Positions 25,601 to 32,824 of a stretch of 64,000 bases of DNA are shown here, piece by piece. Position numbers and translations under genes: made by a program. The stretch is taken from NCBI GenBank assembly GCA_023667095.1, contig JAMPAT010000002.1, positions 131,445 through 195,444 of the forward strand, read 5' to 3'. Every line of letters starts with the position of its first letter. The stretch's first letter is position 1. The stretch is from Bacteroidales bacterium (GTDB lineage: Bacteria > Bacteroidota > Bacteroidia > Bacteroidales > UBA932). The notes beneath the pieces are model-generated. The model was given only the letters and a program-made list of their open reading frames with translations. It searched no databases and was not told the DNA's origin.

Positions 25601-26084
25601 ACAATCCGGAGAGAGTCCATCCATAGCCGGCCATGCCTTCACCGGACTGGCTGCTGTACTGCAATGAGACAGAAGGGACAAAAGGAACGTCAGAGGCTGT
25701 CGCTATCGGGATATCATATATCCTGGCACCGCTCGGTGAGACGCTCTCGGAAAAAGGGATTTTTCCGACCGTATTGAACGGACGGTCCGGCCTTGCAATT
25801 ACACGGGCCATCCCGGCAGCAGGCTGGAAAGCCGGCATTGCGGCAGATGAAACCAGGGACATCGGATCTGTCAGATATGGGTCAGCCGTGTTTGCTGCCG
25901 CAGGCTGCACCATGGCATCCTGCCCCAACGGATGAGGGCAATACCGCGTAAGGATGTCACCCTCTTCAGTGACAATGACAGTGCTGTCCACATATTGAGT
26001 GACATTCACCGTCTCCTGCCCTGCAGACAGCAGCCTTGATGCCGCCATAAGCATAGGTACAAGTAATAATCGCTTCATAATCAT
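19602..26084 (-). CDS. RHS/YD-repeat polymorphic toxin protein (SpvB-like N-terminus, PD-(D/E)XK-like tip)
   Basis: 2160 residues. Signal peptide KRLLLVPMLMAASRLLSAGQ. An SpvB-like domain is near residues 90-380 (PFVPSVSLQYSSQSGEGMAG, YGWTLSGLSSIVRTGKS). FG-GAP/VCBS-type Asp-rich loops (IDVDDDGTDEI, YDLDNDGKGDM, TDMNGDGLLDI, LDINHDGLADL) cover about 480-760. YD repeats run from about 1150 to 1800 (YDAFGNLTDVSYPDGTEV). The core ends at about 1828-1877 (MNARLYDPLVGRFLSPDP). A Gly/Ala-rich hydrophobic segment of about 145 residues follows. The last 140 residues have a nuclease-like pattern RLDLVAKIDGKITFIEAKNG, with Asp about 2093 and Glu-x-Lys about 2106-2108. The RHS shell should encapsulate the tip and release it into a target cell. 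No fused T6SS PAAR domain is present. Confidence 0.9.
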   Translation of the reverse strand: MIMKRLLLVPMLMAASRLLSAGQETVNVTQYVDSTVIVTEEGDILTRYCPHPLGQDAMVQPAAANTADPYLTDPMSLVSSAAMPAFQPAAGMARVIARPDRPFNTVGKIPFSESVSPSGARIYDIPIATASDVPFVPSVSLQYSSQSGEGMAGYGWTLSGLSSIVRTGKSMYYHSEVSAPLVSDADAAFSLDGVPVLRSSKGVSGYTYETVRGNILVRKFPATNVAAKYFEVLYPNGSKAVYGFKDGSGGEVSYPLTEVTDIAGNRITVSYGKYGGQYYPETVSYNYDATGTARSRIQFSYAPRSGYTTYYAGAGMSPARLLKSIISEDAGNILSEYTLEYSNEDYTYLLTSVSCTSGNSSLNPLEFTYGSEDSAFENDFRSPYGTRYLDKSFSGVKVHHIRGKFHSGHYSDGLIILPALSNYCKVETYQKKVLGITTAEYYKFGSGYSPGQSILIVPSVGFFSRSFTIKADEGFQTIEAIDVDDDGTDEIVKVNFNGLDGDYTNLRVAVYKFNETVTKLDSTIINTKVTGVISDGKNKYLLKSPHQRAYWFGKFSDKGGAQLVTVSYNTDFKGGAHQSHTAVIDLKTKACKEYVLFDLAKNKEYNYIPYDLDNDGKGDMCCATTSGLEHYSYSNGVFTKDRIITGGVNSYLLQNKIFFTDMNGDGLLDIVEAPKKSEYVKEYPGYDPSSGEDMRDYEMDVLKPGGNDWDIYSYNGESFVKRTCVAITYDPDDEFMFLDINHDGLADLLKINGTQLTYYINNLGDIRNDNEVVSRLKYPKGSGLIPANVTSYNSASEFIIVDGFEVHAYEFSRNRSRDRLLTCMTDGFGVTRYNTYHDMSGSSGVYQIESQRSYSLTNGFSRRAFPMNLLYSEEAYYTAGNGSMEKAVSRYYTYYDAVCSSKGLGFCGFGKVRMRDYVSGTVTVQEYDPEKFSAPTRQTVALSSSEGTPFAETVNTYDSYSTTYGRLNPRLTKSVSTDHLTGVSTETSTTYGTYSFPVTTVIERKTADGAQKKEQHDYKYTHSTTPDKYVLGAVISETIQRSKTALLEDNWIETTEFTYDDAFRPLTRTINVGINSFHPRHGLSEIEKDTSIVLHRLALKPDTLITQRPLDPIDTLIYIPNLPLEPERPSGFKPVSETRWTYNSAGKVVSEMTSKYGSTEFTGTVFEYDQDGRHLYSETDALGRKTTYESYDKFGNPGKVTDCRGNVTVYTYDAFGNLTDVSYPDGTEVSTVYAWGGQELYTKTVKSNVAPETIVHYDALGREVRSGVKRFDGQWQFTDKVYNSWGLIEKVSLPFRGSGASLWTDYFYDGYKRIGGMNYPTGGSERWDYSGNSVIHFKDGIFTTKEMDANGDLVKVTDDGGTIEYELDDIGQPLSVTAPGGVKTTFAYDFYGHRTKMVDPSAGTYTDSYVFNPDGSSVVTQTNPNGKIVTYTDRYGRVTMVERPGEYNTVYTYDDYGLLTKEESTNGTSVEYVYDSQGRVTSIKETVPDGKWLQKSYTYGIGSQLLTVSYTSQSGYITTESYSYANGYNTAITLPDGTVVMRLEQENDLGQPTMVTTGGITREYGFSSCGVPTYRKMADGELQHFTYIFDYRTNNLMLREDKVHDKMESFGYDQLNRLTAMADDRKVSYSSKGNIMSIDGVGSMNYMSPDHPYRISSLLPSEDVVQDRLQKVSYTCYSRPARIEEGGRIAAFTYNGSGDRVKMYMADGVSSVLTRWYVGDGYEYDASSSGAKERLYLGGDAYSAPMVMERASGSDWSLYNIGRDYLGNITHIATSDGTLVAEYSYDPWGRLRDPETHEIYLPGTEPELLFGRGFTGHEHLSWFGLINMNARLYDPLVGRFLSPDPYVQMPDFTQNFNRYSYALNNPLRYTDESGEFAITGTVLAITIGVAALIGAAAGAYEGYRIAKSNGATGWGMAGYIIGGGLIGGVAGAAAGAVGLYVGAAVGIGGFIGGAAAGAASGFVGGAINGFGMTLLGGGDSVQAFKMSAFQALTGAAIGAAMGGLIQGSIDAAHGRNFLNGKTISTPEPAVTLNTYEDDLATFNELRDVKNDQTPYKKGQLGVEWARQDIVDNGGQVLGKEVSIKVNDTQVRLDLVAKIDGKITFIEAKNGLSTRFTQNQNIVYPQMMINKPTVYPVGKSAQFMLGNSVNNYNFVTIRFYF

Positions 26085-26107
26085 GCGTAATTTAATTTGT
26101 TGACACG

Positions 26108-26140
26108 CAAAAGTATTGGCGATTACATATAACCTGCAAA
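26108..26140 (-). promoter_or_regulatory. Bacteroidetes-type promoter of the RHS gene
   Basis: The minus strand has TTTG (26137-26140), a 21-base spacer and TACTTTTG (26108-26115), fitting TTTG / TAnnTTTG, 23 bases upstream of the RHS start at 26084. Confidence 0.65.
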
Positions 26141-26640
26141 AGATACATCTAACCGAAGTTCACCACCTAAGCAATTGAGAGACAGCCATTTGCCACGCAT
26201 CGGGATTCCTACTATGACAGGAAGGAGAAGACACAGGTTTCCAATACCATGTTTTTCAGGCACTTATATACATTAAAGACATGGGACGCGATGTTAAAGT
26301 CCGTGGGGAATAAAATAAGGAAAGGAGGCCTGCCGCGTCTAAAGAAGGAAGAACCGGAATAGCGAGGCAAACGTTTCTTATTGCACGATATCGACTATGC
26401 TGCAAGCGTTATGTCTAAAGCTGTACCGACCCTTGGCAACTCCATGACAGGAAAAGCTATTGTGCTTGGCTGGATGCAGGTTTTGTTATGTCTGTGTTTT
26501 TTGCTGGTCATTTTATGATGGTCTTATTTTGCCGGTCCTCCTATGGTAATTTCATCATGGGATTTAGTTATGATTTTATACAAGTTTATGTCAGCTATAT
26601 TGGCTATGACGGGATGGCTTGATGCCATTCATGGTGGGCT
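26141..26640. other. Intergenic stretch without a supported gene
   Basis: About 500 bases between the RHS promoter and the repeat block. I see only short frames without recognisable motifs and no terminator or RNA signature I trust. Near 26585-26730 short AT-rich phrases recur (ttggctat, gggatggctt / gggctgatggctt), perhaps a decayed edge of the adjacent repeats. Confidence 0.5.
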
Positions 26641-26713
26641 GATTGGATATATTGACTGATAGTCAGAGAAGTATATTTGGTCAGGCTGGTCATATTGGCT
26701 ATAATGGGCTGAT

Positions 26714-27455
26714 GGCTTCATTGCAGAATCAGCAGCGACTTAGCTGCCGTCTGCCAATGAGCAAGCACACAAATCTGCATTATACGCTCTCTATGGCACT
26801 TTTGCGTGCTTTCAAGTACTTAAATTGGTATACATGCGGCACAGCACCAAAACATAAACACCTATTTATCAAATAGTTGCATTTTTAAAGCGTGCTCACT
26901 GAACAGCAAATCATTAAACTTCAACCAACAGCATACGCACATAAATTCAGTATATTTGAAAAGTCGGCTTCATTGCAGAATCAGCCGCGACTTAGCTGTT
27001 GTCTGCCAATGGGCAAGCACACAAATCTGCATTATACACTCTCCATTGCGCTTCTGCGTGCTTTCAGGTACTAAAATTAGTATGCATGTGGCACTGCACC
27101 AAAACACAAATACCTATTTATCAAGTAATTGCATTTTCAGAGTGTGCTCACTGAACAGCAAATCATTAAACTTCAACCAGCAGCGGATACACATAAATTC
27201 AGTATTATTTGAAAAGTCGGCTTCATTGCAGAATCAGCAGCGACTTAGCTGCCGTCTGCCAATGAGCAAGCACACAAATCTGCATTATACGCTCTCTATG
27301 GCACTTTTGCGTGCTTTCAAGTACTTAAATTGGTATACATGCGGCACAGCACCAAAACATAAACACCTATTTATCAAATAGTTGTATTTTCAAAGTGTGC
27401 TCACTGAACGGCAAATCATTAAACTTCAACCAACAGCAGATGCACATAAATATAG
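26714..27455. repeat. Three tandem copies of a 253-bp repeat
   Basis: Copies begin at about 26714, 26966 and 27219, each with ggcttcattgcagaatcag, then tctgccaatg, gcaagcacacaaatctgcat, and later tgctcactgaac and ggcaaatcattaaacttcaa-like text. Spacings are 252 and 253 bases. Copies 1 and 3 are closer to each other than to copy 2. Frames across the repeat change between copies, so I treat it as non-coding. It fills the gap between the divergent RHS gene and the TIGR02757 gene. Confidence 0.88.
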
Positions 27456-27604
27456 TGAAACACGAAACAATTAAATCAGAATCAAATAAATACAGAGGAC
27501 ACACAAAGTTCATAAGGCACTATAATATCTAAAGAGTCTGATTTCAAAACATTACGGACTGCCCCTGTTTCAACATTTTATTCGTATATCTTGGAGTTTC
27601 TTTG

Positions 27605-27612
27605 TATCTTTG
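27605..27612 (+). promoter_or_regulatory. Candidate -7 element for the TIGR02757 gene
   Basis: TATCTTTG matches TAnnTTTG, 29 bases before the start at 27642. No convincing TTTG is found at the expected distance upstream. Confidence 0.4.
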
Positions 27613-27641
27613 TTGATTGCGCTTAAATTTAACGGCAGAAG

Positions 27642-28343
27642 ATGGATGATTCAGTAAAGAGCCAGCTTATAGAATGGGCTGAAAAATACAACGATCCGGA
27701 ATATTTTGAGGAAGACCCGATCATGTTCCCGAAAAGTTTTGCAGAAAAATACAAGGCCGGGGAATGCCGGTTGGCAGATATCGAGATTTCTGCAATCATT
27801 GCAGGACATCTGGCCTGGGGAAGAAGGTGCATGATAGTACGCGACTGCACACGGGCACTTGATGAGATGTGCTGGAAGCCATACGACTATGTAATGAACG
27901 GTGAATACCGCGATGAAAATGCCAGTCTGCACCGCACAGTCAAATGGAGCGAATTTGCAGAAATATGCAGAAACCTCAGGAAAATATATTCATCCCGCGA
28001 CAGCATCGAGGGACTGAGCAATTCCGGGATAAGGACCCTTGTCTACGGTCGCAAGGAGGATCTGAAAGCACCGGACAAAAAGATAAACATGATGCGCCGG
28101 TGGATGGTCAGGAACGACGGCAAGGTAGATTTCGGAGTCTGGAAAAACAGCAGTCCTGCAGACCTTCTCATCCCGCTTGATGTGCACGTATATGAGCAGG
28201 CCACTGCACTCGGCCTTACTTCCAGGAAGCAAAAGGACATAGTGACAGTCAGGGAGATAACGGATTCATTCAAGGAAATATGGCCTGATGACCCTGCCAA
28301 GGGAGACTTCGCCCTTTTCGGATATGGAGTAACCCATAAATAG
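27642..28343 (+). CDS. TIGR02757 / DUF2400 family protein
   Basis: 233 residues. Family hallmarks are present: EKYNDPEYFEEDPIMFPKSF at the start, ISAIIAGHLAWGRRCMIVRD, then KINMMRRWMVRNDGKVDFGV, and LLIPLDVHVYEQATALGLTS near the end, with DFALFGYGVTH at the C-terminus. The fold is thought to resemble helix-hairpin-helix DNA glycosylases, but no activity is established, so I give no function. It is about 20 residues shorter than many relatives. The zeta-toxin-like gene follows after 23 bases. Confidence 0.88.
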   Translation: MDDSVKSQLIEWAEKYNDPEYFEEDPIMFPKSFAEKYKAGECRLADIEISAIIAGHLAWGRRCMIVRDCTRALDEMCWKPYDYVMNGEYRDENASLHRTVKWSEFAEICRNLRKIYSSRDSIEGLSNSGIRTLVYGRKEDLKAPDKKINMMRRWMVRNDGKVDFGVWKNSSPADLLIPLDVHVYEQATALGLTSRKQKDIVTVREITDSFKEIWPDDPAKGDFALFGYGVTHK

Positions 28344-28366
28344 ACATTCCCCAAAAACAGACAGAG

Positions 28367-28939
28367 ATGCCAAGACTTTATATCGTATCCGGATGCAACG
28401 GTGCCGGAAAGACAACTGCCTCATACACATTGCTTCCAGAGATGCTGGAATGCAGCCAGTTCGTAAATTCAGACGAGTTTGCAAAGGGGCTTTCCCCATT
28501 CAATCCGGAAGGGGCCTCCATGCTTGCCAGCAGATATATGCTGCTGAAGATACGCTACCTTTTCAAGAAAAAGGCAGATTTCAGCATTGAGACCACACTC
28601 GCCACACGCTCGCTCCTGAAAATGATACGCACTGCCCAGGATGAAGGATATTACGTCACCCTGCTGTATTTCTGGATCAATTCACCGGAGCTTGCAATCG
28701 AAAGGGTCAGGGCAAGGGTAGCTGCAGGAGGGCACAACATTCCTGAGGAGACAATCAGAAGAAGATACCAGGTAGGGGTGAACTATTTTTTCAAGGACTA
28801 CGCGCCTCTATGCGACAGGTGGATTATCGCAGACAACTCGCAGGTGCCTTTCAAGGTGGTAGCAGAGGGAGGAAAGGACAGGCCTCTCAGCATAAAGGAC
28901 AAGGACGTCTACGGAAGGATTCTTGCCATTGTAGAATAA
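28367..28939 (+). CDS. Zeta-toxin-like P-loop kinase
   Basis: 190 residues. Walker A GCNGAGKTT is at residues 9-17. FVNSDEFAKGLSPFNPEG supplies the conserved Asp of zeta-type kinases, DFSIETTLATRS the second substrate-site segment, and YFWINSPELAIERVRARVAA with RRRYQVGVNYFF the lid arginines. Zeta toxins phosphorylate UDP-N-acetylglucosamine; many stand-alone chromosomal relatives have unknown substrates. No epsilon-type antitoxin gene is adjacent: the upstream gene is the TIGR02757 protein and tldD begins 24 bases downstream. I favour a housekeeping small-molecule or nucleotide kinase over an active toxin. Confidence 0.8.
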   Translation: MPRLYIVSGCNGAGKTTASYTLLPEMLECSQFVNSDEFAKGLSPFNPEGASMLASRYMLLKIRYLFKKKADFSIETTLATRSLLKMIRTAQDEGYYVTLLYFWINSPELAIERVRARVAAGGHNIPEETIRRRYQVGVNYFFKDYAPLCDRWIIADNSQVPFKVVAEGGKDRPLSIKDKDVYGRILAIVE

Positions 28940-28963
28940 AACAGGTAAATTTTCATCAGACAG

Positions 28964-30418
28964 ATGTCAAACGAAAGATTTTTAGATATATTCAAAGTCA
29001 CTCAACCTCAACTTGATGCCATCGTGGCTGCTGCACTTGCAGAAGGCGGTGACTGGTGTGACCTTTATTTCGAATATACAACATACAACGGGCTGCTGCT
29101 CCGGGACTCGGAAGTGACTTCCGGCGAATTCCATGTCGACTTCGGTGTCGGGATCCGCGTACTGAGCGGAGAAAAGACAGGATATGCGTACTCGGAGAGC
29201 ACAGAAATGTCAGCCATGCTGCAGGCAGCAAAGGCAGCTGCAATAATCTCACGCGGAAACGGCCAGCCAAGGGAAAGGGTCCCTGCACGCACTGCTTCAG
29301 GCTGTGTACAGGCGTATGGTGCCACCAACGGCTGCCTGTCCATGAACCTATACCCGTCCGTAATTGCATGGAAAGATGTCAGGCACAGTGACTTCGTCCC
29401 GTTCCTCAAGAAGATAGAGACCCTGGTCAAGGCCAAGGACAGCAGGGCAATAAAGGTAGTGGCAAAACTATCTGATTCCCAAAGTGAGATAATGATGTAC
29501 AACTCACTGGGGGAACTGACTTTCGACAGCCGTCCGATGGCAAGCGTAACAGTGTCTGCAGTATTCTCAAAAGATGGTCAGAACGAGAGCAAGACAGCTT
29601 CACGGAGCTTCAGGACAGGGGCAGAGTTCATCACTGATTCACTCGCAGAGGAACTTGCCACGGAAGTCACTAAAGGCATAGATGCAAGATTTGACGCAAA
29701 GAGGCCAGCCGGAGGGAAGATGCCGGTTGTAATGGGAGCCGGAGCATCAGGAATATTGCTCCACGAGGCCATGGGACACGCATTCGAGGCGGATTTCAAC
29801 CGCAAGGGACAGTCGATATTCTCCGACAGGATGGGCAAGAGAGTCTGCCCTGACAGCATAAATATAGTCGATGACGGAACCATCGCAGGCAACCGTGGAG
29901 CATGCAACTTCGATGATGAAGGAATCCCTGGACAGAAGACATATATGGTCAGGGACGGCATCCTGACATCATATCTCCATGACAGGATAAGCGCATGTTT
30001 CTATGGAGTCTCCCCTACCGGAAACGGACGCAGGGAATCATTCAGGTACAACCCCATCCCGAGGATGCGCGCCACATATATGGAAAGCGGGAATGCCAGG
30101 CCGGAGGACATCATATCCGATGTCAGGAAAGGAATATATGTCGATGAATTCTCAAACGGCCAGGTCAAGATTGGAGAAGGGGATTTCACATTCTATGTAA
30201 AGAGCGGATTCCTTATCGAGGACGGAAAACTGACTGCACCTGTAAAGGACATAAATATAATAGGCAATGGTCCACAGGCACTTGCAGACATTGTCGCTGT
30301 AGGCAATGACCTTAGGATAGACAACGGGACATGGACCTGCGGCAAGGAACAGAGCGCACCTGTATCATGCGGCATCCCGACAGTGCTTGTCAAGTCACTG
30401 ACCGTAGGAGGTGAATAG
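28964..30418 (+). CDS. tldD: TldD metallopeptidase
   Basis: 484 residues. The HExxxH zinc motif lies in LLHEAMGHAFEADFNRKG near residue 265. Other family blocks are GVGIRVLSGEKTGYAYSEST and FIVDDG-like NIVDDGTIAGNRGACNFDDE, then GQKTYMVRDGILTSYLHDR. TldD pairs with TldE (PmbA, the next gene) to form a heterodimeric protease that degrades unfolded peptides. In Escherichia coli it matures microcin B17 and cleaves CcdA. No modified-peptide precursor is near. tldE starts 67 bases downstream. Confidence 0.93.
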   Translation: MSNERFLDIFKVTQPQLDAIVAAALAEGGDWCDLYFEYTTYNGLLLRDSEVTSGEFHVDFGVGIRVLSGEKTGYAYSESTEMSAMLQAAKAAAIISRGNGQPRERVPARTASGCVQAYGATNGCLSMNLYPSVIAWKDVRHSDFVPFLKKIETLVKAKDSRAIKVVAKLSDSQSEIMMYNSLGELTFDSRPMASVTVSAVFSKDGQNESKTASRSFRTGAEFITDSLAEELATEVTKGIDARFDAKRPAGGKMPVVMGAGASGILLHEAMGHAFEADFNRKGQSIFSDRMGKRVCPDSINIVDDGTIAGNRGACNFDDEGIPGQKTYMVRDGILTSYLHDRISACFYGVSPTGNGRRESFRYNPIPRMRATYMESGNARPEDIISDVRKGIYVDEFSNGQVKIGEGDFTFYVKSGFLIEDGKLTAPVKDINIIGNGPQALADIVAVGNDLRIDNGTWTCGKEQSAPVSCGIPTVLVKSLTVGGE

Positions 30419-30485
30419 TCCTGCCACACAGGCGCACAGGCGAAGGCAGAGGAGGAAAAATCATCCTGATAAACACAAAGACAAA

Positions 30486-31859
30486 ATGACAACAGAAACA
30501 TACGGAATAACAGAGGAGGAAAAGAAAATTGCCGGGCACTGTCTCGGATATGCCCTAAAATGCGGTGCATCACAGGCAAGGATATCACTCAACAAAAGCA
30601 CCCTGGACTCATTCCAGCTGCTGAACGGAGAACTTGACAAGGTATCCCGCTGTGCAGACCGCTCTGTATTCATATACCTTTATGTAGACGGGAAATACGG
30701 GACATATTCAACCAACAGACTGGATACAGGTGACCTCGAGAGCTTCATACGTAAAGCAATAGACAGCACCAGGATGCTTGCACCTGACAGCCTGCGCAGG
30801 CTAGCGGACCCGGAAAGGACAGAGAAGGGAGCAGCGACAGGCAAGGAAATGGGTCTGTATGACACTGAATATGAGAATATGACAGCCCGCAAGAGGCTTG
30901 AACTCGCAATGGGCGGCACTATATTCAGGACAGCGGAAAAAGACGCGAGGTATAGCCTCATTTCGGAGGAATGCGAATACTCGGACTCTATTGATGACAA
31001 CTATGTCATTGATTCAAACGGATTTGAGGGAAGACATACGGAGACATCATTCTCATTCTGGACTGAAGTAACTATCGAGGATACAAAAGGGCATAAATAC
31101 AGCGGCTACTGGTGGACATCATCCCCAAGGTTCTCTGAAATAAAGATAATGGAATGCGGTCCGTCAGCACTGTCAAAGGCAGCCGGACAGATTGGGCCAA
31201 AGGGCTGCAAGGGAGGAAAGATGACAATGGTCGTTGACAACCTTACGAGTTCAAGGCTGGTCTCCCCTATCTTCTCCGCACTGAACGGCTCGTCAATCCA
31301 GCAGCACAATTCATTCCTTGAGGATACTCTTGGCAAAAAGGTCTTCCCGGAAGAGCTTACAGTCATGGATATGGCAAGGACAGAAGGGATGTCAGGAGCA
31401 CGCATGTTTGACACAGAGGGAGTTGCGACAATGGACAGGCCTGTCATCGGGAATGGAGTGATAGAAATGTACTTCATCAGCACATATCTGGCAGGAAAGA
31501 TGGGGATGGAGCCTACTGTAGAGGGAATTTCAAGACCAGTGGTAGCCCCTTTTGTCAAAGGTCAGGAAGCCTGTACTGAAATAGGCCAGAAGGAGATACT
31601 CATGAGCTGCGGTGACGGCATACTCGTGACAGGATTCAACGGAGGCAACTGCAACCCGACAACAGGCAATTTCTCGTATGGAGTCGAGGGATTTGTGTTC
31701 AGGGACGGCAAGATACTGCACCCTGTCAAGGAGATGGTGATCACCGGAAACATGCTCACCCTGTGGAACTCCGTTGTCGCTGCAGGTTCGGACGCACGTC
31801 ATGGGGCAAGATGGCAGATTCCGACCCTCGCCTTTGCGGATGTGGACTTTTCGGCATAA
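30486..31859 (+). CDS. pmbA: TldE/PmbA metallopeptidase partner
   Basis: About 457 residues from MTTETYGITEEEKKIAGHCL. An upstream ATG at 30411 would extend into the end of tldD with basic low-complexity residues, so 30486 is preferred. Family blocks include SQARISLNKSTLDSFQLLNG, ISEECEYSDSIDDNYVIDSN and LVSPIFSALNGSSIQQHNSF, ending with GNMLTLWNSVVAAGSDARHG. TldE lacks the zinc site; no HExxxH is seen here, as expected. It forms the protease with TldD. Confidence 0.92.
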   Translation: MTTETYGITEEEKKIAGHCLGYALKCGASQARISLNKSTLDSFQLLNGELDKVSRCADRSVFIYLYVDGKYGTYSTNRLDTGDLESFIRKAIDSTRMLAPDSLRRLADPERTEKGAATGKEMGLYDTEYENMTARKRLELAMGGTIFRTAEKDARYSLISEECEYSDSIDDNYVIDSNGFEGRHTETSFSFWTEVTIEDTKGHKYSGYWWTSSPRFSEIKIMECGPSALSKAAGQIGPKGCKGGKMTMVVDNLTSSRLVSPIFSALNGSSIQQHNSFLEDTLGKKVFPEELTVMDMARTEGMSGARMFDTEGVATMDRPVIGNGVIEMYFISTYLAGKMGMEPTVEGISRPVVAPFVKGQEACTEIGQKEILMSCGDGILVTGFNGGNCNPTTGNFSYGVEGFVFRDGKILHPVKEMVITGNMLTLWNSVVAAGSDARHGARWQIPTLAFADVDFSA

Positions 31860-32033
31860 TTTTTAGAAGCTATCTGAATTTTATTTGTCATAAATTTTAT
31901 GATAGATTTTTTAGGATAGTTTTTCTATCTTGTTGAAAAGGATAGCAGAGTTATCTGATTGAATAAAAGATAGGAAAATAGACAAAAAAGATACTTAAAA
32001 GAATTTTTATAATAATTTTAAATAGCTTCTTAG

Positions 32034-32041
32034 TATCTTTG
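32034..32041 (+). promoter_or_regulatory. Candidate -7 element for the SlyD-type isomerase
   Basis: TATCTTTG (TAnnTTTG form), 33 bases before the start at 32075. The 215-base gap after pmbA is very AT-rich and otherwise shows only weak hairpins. Confidence 0.5.
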
Positions 32042-32074
32042 CGCCCCAGTTAAGGAATATTAAAATTTGACAAT

Positions 32075-32800
32075 ATGAAGATAGAGAACAAAAAAGTAGT
32101 AGAGCTCTGCTATGAGCTTGAAGTTGACGGACAGATTGTTGACAGGACAACAAAGGAGAAGCCGCTCGACTACATACATGGCACAAGGTCATTGCTGCCA
32201 AAATTCGAGGAGAACATTGAGGGCATGGAGCCTGGAAGCAAGTTCCAGTTCACCCTCACACCTGAAGAGGGATATGGTGAAGTTGACCCTAACAGGGTAA
32301 TTGACCTTCCAAAGGAGGCATTTGAGGTAAATGGTGAGATACGCGAGGACCTTCTCCAGGCCGGCAACACTGTTCCACTGCTCAACAGTGCAGGACAGGT
32401 TGTGCCAGGAGTGATCCTTGAAGTCTGCGAAAGCACAGTAAAGATGGACCTCAACTCACCGATGGCCGGAAAGACATTGAATTTCTCCGGTGAAATCCTT
32501 ACAGTCCGTGACGCTACCGAAAAGGAGCTTACAGAAGGTCTTCACGGTGAGTACATCCAGAGCAACTGCGGATGCGGCGGACATCATCACCACGGAGAGT
32601 GCGGATGCCATGAAGGCGGTGAGGACTGCGGCTGCCATGGGGAAGGACACGGAGACTGCGGATGCGGCGAAGGCCATGGCGACTGTGGATGTCATGGCGA
32701 GGGTCATGGTGACTGTGGCTGCCACGGGGAAGGACATGGAGACTGCGGCTGCCACGACAGAGAAGAACATGGAGAGGGACATTGCCACCATGGTGAATAA
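32075..32800 (+). CDS. slyD: FKBP-type peptidyl-prolyl isomerase, SlyD-like, with long His/Cys tail
   Basis: 241 residues. The FKBP domain is split by an IF chaperone insert as in SlyD: VELCYELEVDGQIVDRTTKE, KPLDYIHGTRSLLPKFEENI, EGMEPGSKFQFTLTPEEGYG, then the insert and back to DLNSPMAGKTLNFSGEILTV. From about residue 165 comes a tail made of near-repeats of GEGHGDCGCH, with dozens of His and Cys. SlyD tails bind nickel and zinc and help metallate hydrogenase or other enzymes. This tail is unusually regular and long. It is a cytoplasmic folding helper and probable metal store. The transporter gene follows after 24 bases. Confidence 0.9.
   Translation: MKIENKKVVELCYELEVDGQIVDRTTKEKPLDYIHGTRSLLPKFEENIEGMEPGSKFQFTLTPEEGYGEVDPNRVIDLPKEAFEVNGEIREDLLQAGNTVPLLNSAGQVVPGVILEVCESTVKMDLNSPMAGKTLNFSGEILTVRDATEKELTEGLHGEYIQSNCGCGGHHHHGECGCHEGGEDCGCHGEGHGDCGCGEGHGDCGCHGEGHGDCGCHGEGHGDCGCHDREEHGEGHCHHGE
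32565..32790 (+). repeat. In-gene tandem repeat encoding the Cys/His tail
   Basis: Imperfect repeats of about 30 bases, such as ggacatggagactgcggctg, encode GxGHGDCGCH. The copies vary mostly at third positions, so they have been kept at protein level. Confidence 0.75.
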
Positions 32801-32824
32801 TCCGGTGTACAGCATCTAAACGCC

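Noticed and set aside
26643..27381. Open frames across the 253-bp repeats on the plus strand (for example the one starting at 26643)
   Set aside because: They repeat the same peptide in different frames of the same DNA repeat and shift frame from copy to copy, so they reflect repeat structure rather than genes.
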